From an uncultured Ruminococcus sp. (GTDB lineage: Bacteria > Bacillota > Clostridia > Oscillospirales > Ruminococcaceae), in assembly GCA_945877315.1 (NCBI GenBank), contig CAMCRP010000003.1:1-64000 (forward strand): a stretch of 64,000 nucleotides of DNA, in the 5' to 3' direction. The position numbers and the translations under genes are program-made. This document shows, one piece after another, positions 1 to 8,700 of the stretch. Below the pieces are notes generated by a model that was not told the origin of the DNA, did not search any database, and saw nothing but the letters and a program-made list of their open reading frames with translations. Position 1 is the first letter of the stretch; each line of letters starts with the position of its first letter.

Positions 1-325
1 ACTTCCAATACTCATCATAGGGATACACTTGCAAAATTGTCTATATGTTGATAGAGGATTAGTATAATGGGTGTTTCCCCGCCGAAGGCGGGGGAACACC
101 CATTAATCAACACTCAACACTCAACGCTCAACACTAATAAAGTCGAATTATGTCGAATAGTATTTAGAAATATGTCTTTTTAATGAATTATTAATATTTC
201 ATAAGTTGAATTTATAAAAATGATATGATAATATAAAGATAATAATTTGTTTTTAATTAATATTTACTAATTTAGTCACAAATACGCATGGCACAAGCTG
301 CCGATTGCAGAAAGGAAGTAGCATT
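1..325. other. Leading intergenic stretch with hairpin and heptamer array
   Basis: No gene is seen. A hairpin at 69-101 has 15-base arms (GGGTGTTTCCCCGCC against GGCGGGGGAACACCC, one wobble) around a GAA loop. Positions 106-137 hold about four heptamers of the form AACACTC. The rest is AT-rich and carries the promoter at 206-234. The left part may belong to a gene outside the window. Confidence 0.7.
206..234 (+). promoter_or_regulatory. Probable sigma-A promoter of the response regulator
   Basis: TTGAAT at 206-211 and TAATAT at 229-234 are separated by 17 bases in an AT-rich stretch, about 90 bases before the regulator start. The -10 match is imperfect, so confidence is moderate. Confidence 0.45.
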
Positions 326-1051
326 TTGAAAAGCAAGCCTCTGATTCTCGTGGTGGAGGACCAGGAGATAAATATGGAAATAATTGTAAATGTCCTAAAA
401 GAAAACGGCTATGACTACCTGACCGCACGGGACGGCATGAGCGGGATCGAACAGCTGCGTTCCTCCCCCGATGCCGTTCTGCTGGACCTTATGCTCCCCG
501 ATATGAACGGAACAGACCTACTGCCCATCATAAAAAGCTCGGGGGAGATCCCCGTCATAATAGTGTCAAGCATCAGCGATATGAAGCAGCAAATAGCCAT
601 GCTGAACACAGGCGCAGACGATTACGTCACCAAGCCCTACGACCCCAAGGAGCTGACCGCAAGGCTCCGTTCGGCACTGAGAAGATATTCCAAGACGGCG
701 GCGTTTGAGGACGATTCGTCCGACTGCTTTATGCTGGGAAAGCTAACTGTTTCCTACCTTACCCGCCGTGCGACTGTGAACGGAAATGACATTCATTTGA
801 CGGAAAACGAGTACAAAATTCTGGAATACATAAGCAGAAGATACCGAAAAACCGTCACCTATAAGGAGATAACAGACCATATCTGGGACGGTCAGATAGT
901 AAATCCCCAAACACTGCTGCGTGTAAATATGTCAAATATCAGGCGGAAGCTTTCAAAATATTCCGACAGAGAAACCTATATCCAAACCGAGCCGGGGACG
1001 GGGTACATTATGGAGCTGGTGGTAATTGAAAAAGTGGAAAGTGGAAAGTGA
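326..1051 (+). CDS. OmpR/PhoB-family response regulator
   Basis: A DNA-binding response regulator of 241 residues. The receiver domain (about residues 1-115) has the acidic pair E11-D12, phosphoacceptor D54 in LLDLMLPDMNG, and K103 in the TKPY motif. A winged-helix output domain (about 140-235) ends in the usual hairpin. I chose TTG at 326 because AAGGAAG lies 7 bases before it; an upstream TTG at 305 has no comparable site. No histidine kinase is adjacent, so signal and targets are unknown. The last residues (about EKVESGK) and the stop codon are encoded by the left arm of the heptad-repeat element at 1028-1137, so the native C-terminus has probably been replaced. Confidence 0.9.
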   Translation: MKSKPLILVVEDQEINMEIIVNVLKENGYDYLTARDGMSGIEQLRSSPDAVLLDLMLPDMNGTDLLPIIKSSGEIPVIIVSSISDMKQQIAMLNTGADDYVTKPYDPKELTARLRSALRRYSKTAAFEDDSSDCFMLGKLTVSYLTRRATVNGNDIHLTENEYKILEYISRRYRKTVTYKEITDHIWDGQIVNPQTLLRVNMSNIRRKLSKYSDRETYIQTEPGTGYIMELVVIEKVESGK

Positions 1052-1137
1052 AAAGTGGAGTTTTTTCGTAATTTCACCATTTATCACTTGACATTTAACA
1101 CTTTTAATTCCACTCTCCACTTTTCACACTTCACATT
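1028..1137. repeat. Heptad-arm inverted repeat element 1
   Basis: The left arm is a run of GTGGAAA/GTGAAAA heptads from 1028; the right arm is the complement, ending CTTCACATT at 1137. The centre is unrelated AT-rich sequence. The same arms recur at about ten places in the window. The left arm overlaps the end of the response regulator gene. Confidence 0.85.
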
Positions 1138-1210
1138 AGCTTTTGGCGTTATGCACAATTTTCCGCTGTTTATTTATACGGTGCATAATGAAAATCGTCT
1201 TGTTTTTCTC

Positions 1211-1239
1211 TTGATATATGTAAAAAAATGTTGTATAAT
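1211..1239 (+). promoter_or_regulatory. Sigma-A promoter of the DHH gene
   Basis: TTGATA at 1211-1216 and TATAAT at 1234-1239 are separated by exactly 17 bases. It lies about 55 bases before the DHH gene start and probably drives the DHH and GH5 genes together. Confidence 0.8.
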
Positions 1240-1295
1240 ATTAGAGAATGGTTATCTATGATAACAAACTATTATCTATGGGAGCTGAAATTACA

Positions 1296-2207
1296 ATGAG
1301 ATTAGTTACACGTTCCGATTTTGACGGACTTGCCTGCGGCGCACTCCTTAAAGAGGTCGGCATTATCGACAGCTGGAAGTTTGCCCACCCGAAGGACCTT
1401 CAGGACGGACTTATTGAAATAACCGAAAATGACTGCCTCGCCAACGTCCCCTATGTTGAGGGCTGCGGACTGTGGTTTGACCACCATTCCAGCGAGCATG
1501 AGAGAAATCAGCTGGCAGGCAAGTACAAGGGCGAAAGCCGCATTACCCCCTCCTGCGCACGTATCATCTACGATTATTACGGCGGAAAGGAGCGTTTCTC
1601 CCATTTCGACGATATGATGATAGCTGTTGACAAGGTGGATTCGGGAAATCTCACCAGAGAAGAGATCCTTCACCCCGAGGGCTGGATACTTGTGGGATTT
1701 TTGATGGACCCCAGAACAGGTCTGGGACGCTGGAGAAATTTCACCATTTCCAACTATCAGCTGATGGAAAAGCTGATGGAATGCTGCCGTACCATGAATA
1801 CCGAGGAAATTCTCGCCCTTCCCGATGTCCGCGAGCGTATTGAGGTCTATTACGAGCAGAACGAAAAGTTCATTGAAATGGTAAAGGCACACACTCGTGT
1901 TGAAAAGGACGTTATCATCTCCGACCTGAGAGGTGTTGACCCCATTTATTCGGGCAACCGTTTCCTTATTTACAGCCTGTACCCCGAACAGAACATCTCC
2001 GCTTGGATAGTAAACGGCAAGGGCGGTCTGGGCTGCTCCTGCGCTGTGGGATACAGTATTCTCAACCGCACATCTAACGTAAATGTAGGCAGCCTTATGC
2101 TCAAATACGGCGGCGGCGGACACAAGGCTGTGGGCACCTGCCAGTTTACCGACGAAAATATGGACGAACAGCTCCCGAAGCTGCTTGAAGAGCTTGTAAA
2201 CGGCTGA
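1296..2207 (+). CDS. DHH-family phosphoesterase
   Basis: A 303-residue cytoplasmic DHH-superfamily phosphoesterase. An N-terminal SDFDGL motif (residues 8-13) and an FDHH motif supply metal-ligand aspartates and histidines, and a C-terminal GGGGHKAVG segment is the DHHA1 substrate-binding signature. Relatives cleave polyphosphate, cyclic dinucleotides or nano-RNA; the sequence does not decide which. I chose ATG 1296 because the conserved fold begins there and GGAG lies 11 bases upstream; ATG 1248 would add 16 unrelated residues. The stop is 20 bases before the GH5 start, so the two genes are probably co-transcribed, although one product is cytoplasmic and the other secreted. Confidence 0.8.
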   Translation: MRLVTRSDFDGLACGALLKEVGIIDSWKFAHPKDLQDGLIEITENDCLANVPYVEGCGLWFDHHSSEHERNQLAGKYKGESRITPSCARIIYDYYGGKERFSHFDDMMIAVDKVDSGNLTREEILHPEGWILVGFLMDPRTGLGRWRNFTISNYQLMEKLMECCRTMNTEEILALPDVRERIEVYYEQNEKFIEMVKAHTRVEKDVIISDLRGVDPIYSGNRFLIYSLYPEQNISAWIVNGKGGLGCSCAVGYSILNRTSNVNVGSLMLKYGGGGHKAVGTCQFTDENMDEQLPKLLEELVNG

Positions 2208-2227
2208 TAACGGAGGATCATTACGGT

Positions 2228-3673
2228 ATGAAAAGATTGTTAAAAGCGGCACTCTGCCTTCTGACCACTTTGGCAATGTGCGTAAGCATTGCAGTTCCCG
2301 CAGCGGCGGCAACAAGCGTCAATGCGGCGTCTGCACAGGAATTCGTTTCGGGAATGGGCACAGGCTGGAATCTGGGAAATGCCTTTGATGCGTCCGACTG
2401 CACCTGGCTCTCCGACGAAATGGACTACGAATCCGCATGGAACGGCGCAAAGACCACCAAGGCACTTATCTCCGAGATAAAAAAGATGGGCTACAAGACC
2501 ATCAGAATCCCCGTTTCGTGGCATAATCACATTGACTCCAAGATGAACATCAGCAAAAAGTGGATGGCAAGAGTCAAGGAGGTCGTTGACTGGTGCGTTG
2601 ACGAGGATCTGTATGTCATCATCAATATCCACCACGACATTAACAAGGACTATTTTTACCCCGACAGCGCACATCTTGAAAGCTCCCAAAAGTACGTTAA
2701 GACCATTTGGACTCAGATAGCAAACACCTTCAAAAGCTACGGAAACAAGGTCGTTTTTGAGGGTATCAACGAGCCGAGAGCGGTAGGCACAAATAATGAG
2801 TGGTGGTTCAATATCAACAATATCTCCACCACCGTTCAGGATTATATCACTACGCTGAACAAGCTTAACCAGACCTTTGTTGACACCGTAAGAGCAACAG
2901 GCGGCAACAACAAGAGCCGTTATCTGATGATCAGCGGCTATGACACCTCCTGCGACGGCATTATAAACAAGTATTTCGCAATGCCCACAGATACCGCAAA
3001 GGATAAGCTTATCACTACCATTCATATTTACAGCGAAAAGCCCAAGGAATACGAAGCGCTGATGGACAAAGCTTATAACAAGTATGTCAAGAACGGTATC
3101 CCCGTTATTATCGGCGAGTTCGGTACAGTCGCTGCTACCAAAAACAAGGCAGAGATCGAGGGTGCATTCGTTGCGGCTGCGGCAAAGCGGCTCATGCCCT
3201 GTATCAGATGGGACAACAACGCCTTCAAGTCCAATGACGGCAAGGAAACCTACGGCGTTATCGACAGAAAGACCGTTACATGGAAGTACAAGGACGCTGC
3301 TCAGGCGGCTGTTAAGAACGGCGTTATCAAGGCATCGTCAAGCGGCAGTACAAATCAGAGCGTTTCAAAGCCTTCCTCGGGAACAAGCACTGCTTCTTCC
3401 TCGGACAAAATGACCCTCAAGGCTAAGAAGGTTTCCTCCACAAGCATCAAGCTCAGCTGGAACGCAGTCAAGGACGCAGATGCTTACAGAGTTTACCTTT
3501 ACAATGAAAAAACAAAGGCATACGAAAAGTGCGTAACCTTAAAGGGCGGCACTTCCTACACCTTCAAGAATCTGTCCTCGGGTACCTACAAGTACAAGAT
3601 CGCTCCGCTTTATCTGGAAAACGGCGCATATAAGAGAGGTACAGTTTCCGATACAGCCACCGTTAAGCTGTAA
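2228..3673 (+). CDS. Secreted GH5 endo-beta-1,4-glucanase
   Basis: A 481-residue exported glycoside hydrolase of family 5. The first ~28 residues form a signal peptide (KR, hydrophobic core, then VPAAAA). The catalytic domain (about 35-365) shows GWNLGNAFDA, the RIPVSW strand, NIHHD, acid/base E182 in the INEPR motif and nucleophile E297 in IIGEFG. The GWNLGN and NEPR pattern resembles the endoglucanase/xyloglucanase subfamilies. A Ser/Thr/Gly linker (about 369-393) leads to a fibronectin-III-like domain (395-481). There is no dockerin or sortase motif, so it is probably released as a free enzyme. The ribosome site GGAGG is at 2212-2216. Exact substrate (cellulose, xyloglucan, mixed-linkage glucan) is open. 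Confidence 0.92.
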   Translation: MKRLLKAALCLLTTLAMCVSIAVPAAAATSVNAASAQEFVSGMGTGWNLGNAFDASDCTWLSDEMDYESAWNGAKTTKALISEIKKMGYKTIRIPVSWHNHIDSKMNISKKWMARVKEVVDWCVDEDLYVIINIHHDINKDYFYPDSAHLESSQKYVKTIWTQIANTFKSYGNKVVFEGINEPRAVGTNNEWWFNINNISTTVQDYITTLNKLNQTFVDTVRATGGNNKSRYLMISGYDTSCDGIINKYFAMPTDTAKDKLITTIHIYSEKPKEYEALMDKAYNKYVKNGIPVIIGEFGTVAATKNKAEIEGAFVAAAAKRLMPCIRWDNNAFKSNDGKETYGVIDRKTVTWKYKDAAQAAVKNGVIKASSSGSTNQSVSKPSSGTSTASSSDKMTLKAKKVSSTSIKLSWNAVKDADAYRVYLYNEKTKAYEKCVTLKGGTSYTFKNLSSGTYKYKIAPLYLENGAYKRGTVSDTATVKL

Positions 3674-3684
3674 AATACGAAATC

Positions 3685-3726
3685 AGAGCCGCCGTCACCG
3701 AGCAATCGGGGCGGCGGCTTTTTTCG
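3685..3726 (+). terminator. Rho-independent terminator after the GH5 gene
   Basis: A GC-rich stem (AGCCGCCG pairing with CGGCGGCT, roughly 3688-3719) is followed by six T residues. It lies directly after the GH5 stop codon. Confidence 0.88.
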
Positions 3727-3759
3727 TTGACTTATGGCGGGAAATGTGGTATTATTTTA

Positions 3760-3805
3760 AATGTGAAGAGTGGAAAGTGGAATTTTTAATGTTGAGTTTT
3801 GAATC
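3760..3805 (+). repeat. Single heptad-repeat arm
   Basis: AATGTGAAGAGTGGAAAGTG followed by TGGAATTTTT matches the left arm of the inverted heptad elements; no right arm follows. It sits between the GH5 terminator and the rRNA methyltransferase gene. Confidence 0.7.
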
Positions 3806-3850
3806 AGATTAAACGATCCACAATAGATATGACCGTATAAGGAGAAAAAT

Positions 3851-5158
3851 ATGAGTAAAAACGGAAACAGCAGAAAGCCTATTTATTTCGAGAGAAATAA
3901 TCAGCCCATAGGCGGAAAACGTAAGCCCATCAAGGAAAATTCACGGAACGACGAGATTTTTTTCGATGATCTCGAGGACGATAAACAGCCGAAATTTGAG
4001 TTTGAGGAATGGGAAAAGCAGTGCCCCGTCCGCAAAAAATGCTCGGGCTGTCAGCTGTCGAATATGCCCTATAAGCGTCAGCTGGAATTCAAACAGAGAA
4101 AGGTCGGCACGCTGCTGGACAGGTTTGCAAGGGTCTATCCCATCATCGGAATGGACACGCCCTACCATTACCGCACAAAGGTGCAGTCTGCCCTGGCGGT
4201 CAACAGCAGCGGGGATATTATCTCGGGGGTTTATCAGTCGTCCACGGGCGGCGTTGTGTTCTGCAAAAGCGGCTGTCTTTTAGAGGACAAGCGGGCGGAA
4301 AAGATAGCTTCGGCGGTCAGAAAGCTTATGAGAAGCTTCAAGGTTCTCCCCTATGACCGTCGGACAGGTCGGGGGACGCTTAGGCATATCCTCATAAAAA
4401 AGGGCTTTAAGACGGGTCAGATAATGGTGGTGCTGGTTTCGGCGACACCTGCGTTCCCCTGCGGAAAGAAGCTTGCCGCCGCTTTGAAGGACGAATTCAA
4501 GGACATTGAAACGGTCATTTTCACGGTGAACAAGACCGACACGGGGCTGCTGGTAACGGGCAGAGAAACCGTCCTTCTGGGCAAGGGCTATATCGAGGAC
4601 GAGCTTATGGGAAAGCGTTTCCGCATTTCCGCAAAATCCTTCTATCAGGTAAACCCCGTCCAGACGGAAAAGCTGTATGCAAAGGCAATTGAGCTGGCAA
4701 AATTGGACAAGAATTCCAAGGTCATTGACGCTTACTGCGGCACGGGAACTATCGGCATTATTGCTTCGGAATTAGCGGGGGAGGTAGTCGGCTGCGAGCT
4801 GAACGAAGACGCTGTCCGTGATGCCGACCATAACGCAAGGCTGAACGGCTGCAAAAATGTGCGGTTCTTCTGCGGCGATGCGGGACAGTTTATGCAGGAC
4901 ACCGCAATAAACGGCGGTTTCGTCCCCGATGTGGTGTTCATGGACCCGCCCAGGGCAGGCTCGGACAAGGCGTTCATCTCGGCTCTGTGCAAAATATCCC
5001 CGAAAAAGGTAGTCTACATCTCCTGCAATCCCGAAACTATGGCAAGGGACGTGAAGCTCCTCTGTCAGGGCGGATATAAGGCGGAGGGGTTCTATCCTGT
5101 GGATATGTTCCCGCATACGCAGCATGTGGAGTGCGTCGCACTGCTGACAAAAAGATAA
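3851..5158 (+). CDS. rlmD: 23S rRNA (uracil-5-)-methyltransferase, RlmD/RlmCD type
   Basis: A 435-residue TrmA/RumA-family enzyme that makes 5-methyluridine in 23S rRNA using S-adenosylmethionine. Cysteines C58, C64 and C67 with C138 fit the iron-sulfur ligands of the family. The SAM-binding motif is AYCGTGTIG (294-302), then DPPRAG (365-370), catalytic C392 in YISCNPET and general base E427. The usual N-terminal TRAM RNA-binding domain is missing; about 50 polar, charged residues take its place. Gram-positive relatives (RlmCD) modify two uridines, so the exact target is not settled. AAGGAG precedes ATG 3851. Confidence 0.9.
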   Translation: MSKNGNSRKPIYFERNNQPIGGKRKPIKENSRNDEIFFDDLEDDKQPKFEFEEWEKQCPVRKKCSGCQLSNMPYKRQLEFKQRKVGTLLDRFARVYPIIGMDTPYHYRTKVQSALAVNSSGDIISGVYQSSTGGVVFCKSGCLLEDKRAEKIASAVRKLMRSFKVLPYDRRTGRGTLRHILIKKGFKTGQIMVVLVSATPAFPCGKKLAAALKDEFKDIETVIFTVNKTDTGLLVTGRETVLLGKGYIEDELMGKRFRISAKSFYQVNPVQTEKLYAKAIELAKLDKNSKVIDAYCGTGTIGIIASELAGEVVGCELNEDAVRDADHNARLNGCKNVRFFCGDAGQFMQDTAINGGFVPDVVFMDPPRAGSDKAFISALCKISPKKVVYISCNPETMARDVKLLCQGGYKAEGFYPVDMFPHTQHVECVALLTKR

Positions 5159-5465
5159 TCCCCAACAAGTGTTCAGTGGTCAGAAAAAGCAGATATTCAG
5201 CCATATTCTGACCACTGAACACTGTCAGCTGCTTAATGATAGTGATAAAAAGCTGCTGAAATAACCCCCGCACCAACGGCAATTAACCCGCCAATGCGGG
5301 GGAAAATTTATTCAGCCGTATTGTTTCCGACAGCAAAAAGCCCAAAATACAGCGTATCTGCAGGCAGTCACTGACCTCACTAAATTTTTTTGAAAATTGA
5401 TTTCCGTGCAATTTAAAAAAATCCTTGACAACTATGCACAGAAGTGGTATAATAGATATATTGTT
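5159..5465. other. Intergenic stretch with 17-bp hairpin and tRNA promoter
   Basis: It contains a near-perfect inverted repeat at about 5168-5217, arms GTGTTCAGTGGTCAGAA and TTCTGACCACTGAACAC, built from heptad-like units, and a second dyad at 5264-5302 (CCCCCGCA/TGCGGGGG). Neither has a T-run, so neither is a convincing terminator. The tRNA-Pro promoter lies at 5425-5453. No coding gene is seen. Confidence 0.7.
5425..5453 (+). promoter_or_regulatory. Consensus sigma-A promoter of tRNA-Pro
   Basis: Perfect TTGACA (5425-5430) and TATAAT (5448-5453) with a 17-base spacer, 12 bases before the tRNA. Confidence 0.92.
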
Positions 5466-5542
5466 CGGGGCGTAACTCAGTTTGGTAGAGTGCTTGGTTT
5501 GGGACCAAGATGCCGCAGGTTCAAGTCCTGTCGCCCCGACCA
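5466..5542 (+). tRNA. tRNA-Pro (anticodon TGG)
   Basis: The acceptor arms are CGGGGCG (5466-5472) and CGCCCCG (5532-5538) followed by an encoded ACCA. The anticodon stem CTTGG/CCAAG encloses TTTGGGA, giving anticodon TGG, which reads proline codons. The T-loop TTCAAGT is present. It stands alone with its own promoter and terminator. Confidence 0.96.
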
Positions 5543-5548
5543 GAATTT

Positions 5549-5587
5549 TTTCCGTTCTCCGATATATCGGCGGACGGATTTTTTTAC
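5549..5587 (+). terminator. Terminator after tRNA-Pro
   Basis: TCCGTTCTCCGAT pairs with ATCGGCGGACGGA (two mismatches), followed by seven T residues. Confidence 0.8.
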
Positions 5588-5606
5588 AATGTGGAAAGGT
5601 TATAAA

Positions 5607-5710
5607 AATGTGGAAAGTGGAAAGTGAAAAGTGGAGTTTTAAGCATTTCCACAATTATAGTAAACGTCGTTTAATATAATTCCACTTTCCACTTTTCACT
5701 CTTCACACTT
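5607..5710. repeat. Heptad-arm inverted repeat element 2
   Basis: The left arm AATGTGGAAAGTGGAAAGTG is mirrored by a right arm ending TTTTCACTCTTCACACTT. It lies just before the addA ribosome-binding site. Confidence 0.85.
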
Positions 5711-5731
5711 ACAAAAAGGGGGGCGTTTATT

Positions 5732-8700
5732 GTGGCTTGGACGGAAAAACAGCAGCAGGCTATCGACATACGGAACAAGGGTATAATCGTATCTGCGGCG
5801 GCGGGCAGCGGAAAAACCTCCGTGCTGGTGGAAAGGCTTGTCCGTCAGCTGTCGAATGCCTGTGAAAATATCCCCGCAGACCGAATGATAATTGTTACCT
5901 TCACAAACGCCGCAGCCGCACAGATGCGCCGCCGCCTGATGAACGAATTCTCCCGTCAGATGGCGGAAAACCCCGAGGATATGCGGCTTGCCGAGCAGTA
6001 TTCAAAGCTGGAAACTGCCAAAATTTCCACCATAAGCTCCTTCTGCTTTGACCTTATCAGGGAAAATATCGACAGTGCCGAGCTTGCCCCCGATTTCCGC
6101 ATAATGGACGAAACGGAGCAGGAGCTGACACTTCGGGCGGCGGTCAACGACGTTTTCGAGAAATGGTACACCGAGCGTCCCGAGGACATAAGGCAGTTAA
6201 ACGATATGTTCTGCGACTCGGACGATTCCCCGCTGGAGGAGCTTATAACGGGGCTGCTGGAATTTATGAGCGTTCTGCCCTTCCCACGGTATACAGCCGA
6301 CCAGATTTGTAAGTTATTCTCCGAAACCGACCCCGACAAAAGCATTTTCGGGCGGGAATATGCGTATATAGCATTTGCCGAGCTTGAAAGGGCTGAACAG
6401 GCTGCAATTTCAGCAAAGAATACCGCCGACTGCTTTATGAACACCTCCTCAAAGGCGTATCTGACCCTTTCCGAGGAGATAAGCCTTATACTTGCGGCGG
6501 CGGGAGAAATGCGGGCAAATGTTTCGGCAGAGGATTTTTCCTGGGACAGGGTATTTTCGTCGCCCAATGTAAAGGCTTTGCGGGACTACACCTTTTCCCG
6601 TCTTACTGTAAAGACCAAAAAGGACGATTACAGCGACGACGATGTTGAACGGGTAAAGCTTTATCGTGACAGATACAAGGACTGCCGCAAAAGCTTTTCC
6701 GAGCTTATTATTTCCCGTGATGATGCCGCCGACGATCTGGCTGTTCACGGAAAAATAGTGCCGCTGCTTATGGAGCTTTACCGCAATGTGTCCGACTGTC
6801 TGTGGCAGAAAAAGCTGGAAAAGGGTGCTGTCAGCTTTTCCGACGGCGAGCAGCTGGCTGTCCGTCTGCTGGCGGAAATATCCCCCGAAGGCGAGGTCAC
6901 ACGGACAGACCTTTGCAGGCGGATCTCCGACTATTACAGAATAATTATGATAGACGAATTCCAGGACGTAAACGATGCCCAGAATATGATATTCCGCCTT
7001 TTGTCCCACGACGGAACGGCGGAAAAAGCGGGGGATAACATCTTCTGTGTCGGGGACGTTAAGCAGGCAATTTACGGCTTTCGTCTGGCAAATCCGGGGA
7101 TATTTACGGAGGTTTTGCACAGCTCCGAGGAATATTCCGACGATTGCAAGGCGAAGAATGTTTCCGTTTCCCTTAACAAAAATTTCCGAAGCAGCCGTGA
7201 CGTGGTTGACTTTGCAAACTACATTTTCCGCCGTGCCATGTCCGAGGAGGTGGGCGGAATCGACTATACCGACAATGAAGCGCTGGTCTGCGGTGCGGAA
7301 TATAATGACCGTCCCAGACTTTCCGAGATAATTATTGCCGAGCAGGAGGAAGCTGCCGTTCCCGCAGACAATTCCGACGGTGCAGATACCGATGACGAGG
7401 AGGATATGGCAGAAGCTGCTTTGGAGGCAGAAGCCGCCGCCATACGCATTTCCGAGATGATAAAAAGCGGTGCCCCCGTGTACGAAAACGGTGCGGACCG
7501 TCCCTGCACGCCAAAGGATTTCTGCATACTTCTCAGGGGAAAGGCGGCTGCGGGACTGTTTTCCGACAGCCTTGCCGCACGGGGGATAAAGTCGGTCAGC
7601 GAAAGCTCCCCCGCCTATCTGGATTCCTGGGAAATATCGGTAATGCTAAATCTCCTGAGAGTGCTGGACAATCCTCTTGTGGATATTCCCGTGCTGTCGG
7701 TGCTTATGTCGCCTATGTTCGGATTTACGGCGGAGGACATTGCCCAATTGGAAAGCTTTGCAAGGCGCATTAGTCCAAACGGCGGTCAGCCCCTTTATAT
7801 TAAGCTGAATATCCTGCTGTCCTCATATCATCGGGCGGGGTGGGAGCTTTTTGCAAAGGCTGAGGATTTCATGCAGACGGTCATATCCCTTCGGCAGTAT
7901 ATGTCCCGTGCAAGCGTCTGGGAGCTGGTTACCCATATTTACAACAGCACGGCGTTTATGGCGGTCATGCAGGCAAGCGGAAACGGTCGGCAGAAATGCG
8001 CAAATCTCCGTCTGCTGACCGAGTACATAAAGAATTACGAAGCGTCCTCGGGGGGCGGTCTGAACGGATTTCTGAGATATATTGACAATCTAAAGTCCCA
8101 CAAAAAGGACCTGACCTCCGCTGCCACGGTTTCTGCGTCGGCGGACGCTGTGCAGATTTTTACCATACACAAGTCAAAGGGGCTGGAGTTCCCCTTTGTG
8201 TTCCTGTGCAGAGGCTTTAAGGGATTTAACAAACAGGATCTGCAAAAACAGACACTTTTTGACAGGCAGCTGGGCATTTCATTCCGTATCAGGCGGCGGG
8301 GCAAGCGGCAAAAGTATCAGACAGTCCCCTTTGCCGTGCTGAAAAAGCGTAAGGAACGGGAGCTGGTCAGCGAGGAAATGCGGCTTTTGTACGTCGCCCT
8401 CACCCGTGCAAGGGAGCAGCTGTTTATTACCGTCCCCGACGGCGAAAAGCTTACAAATCTGCTGAACAAATGCGATGAATACGCCGTTTCGGGATATACC
8501 GACGCAAAAACCGCAGGCTGCTTTATGGACTGGATATTGGGAACGCTGTCAACTCACGGCGATTTCAAGGCGATAAGCGGCGGCAAGGTCGAGCCAACAC
8601 TTTTCAAGATCGGCAGGATAAAATGCGGAAAGCCCGATGAAAGCGTTTCCGAACAAATTGCCGAGGAATTGCCCGACAAGGCTATTGTTGAAAATATCAA

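Noticed and set aside
108..137. Heptamer arrays resembling a short CRISPR
   Set aside because: Units are seven bases with no spacers and no cas genes.
1055..1261. 68-codon frame after the response regulator
   Set aside because: It translates the heptad-repeat element and the promoter of the DHH gene; composition is that of the repeat.
1302..2315. Long antisense frames (also over gyrA, dnaN, fliI, msmX, serA)
   Set aside because: They are shadows of real genes with strong family motifs on the other strand.
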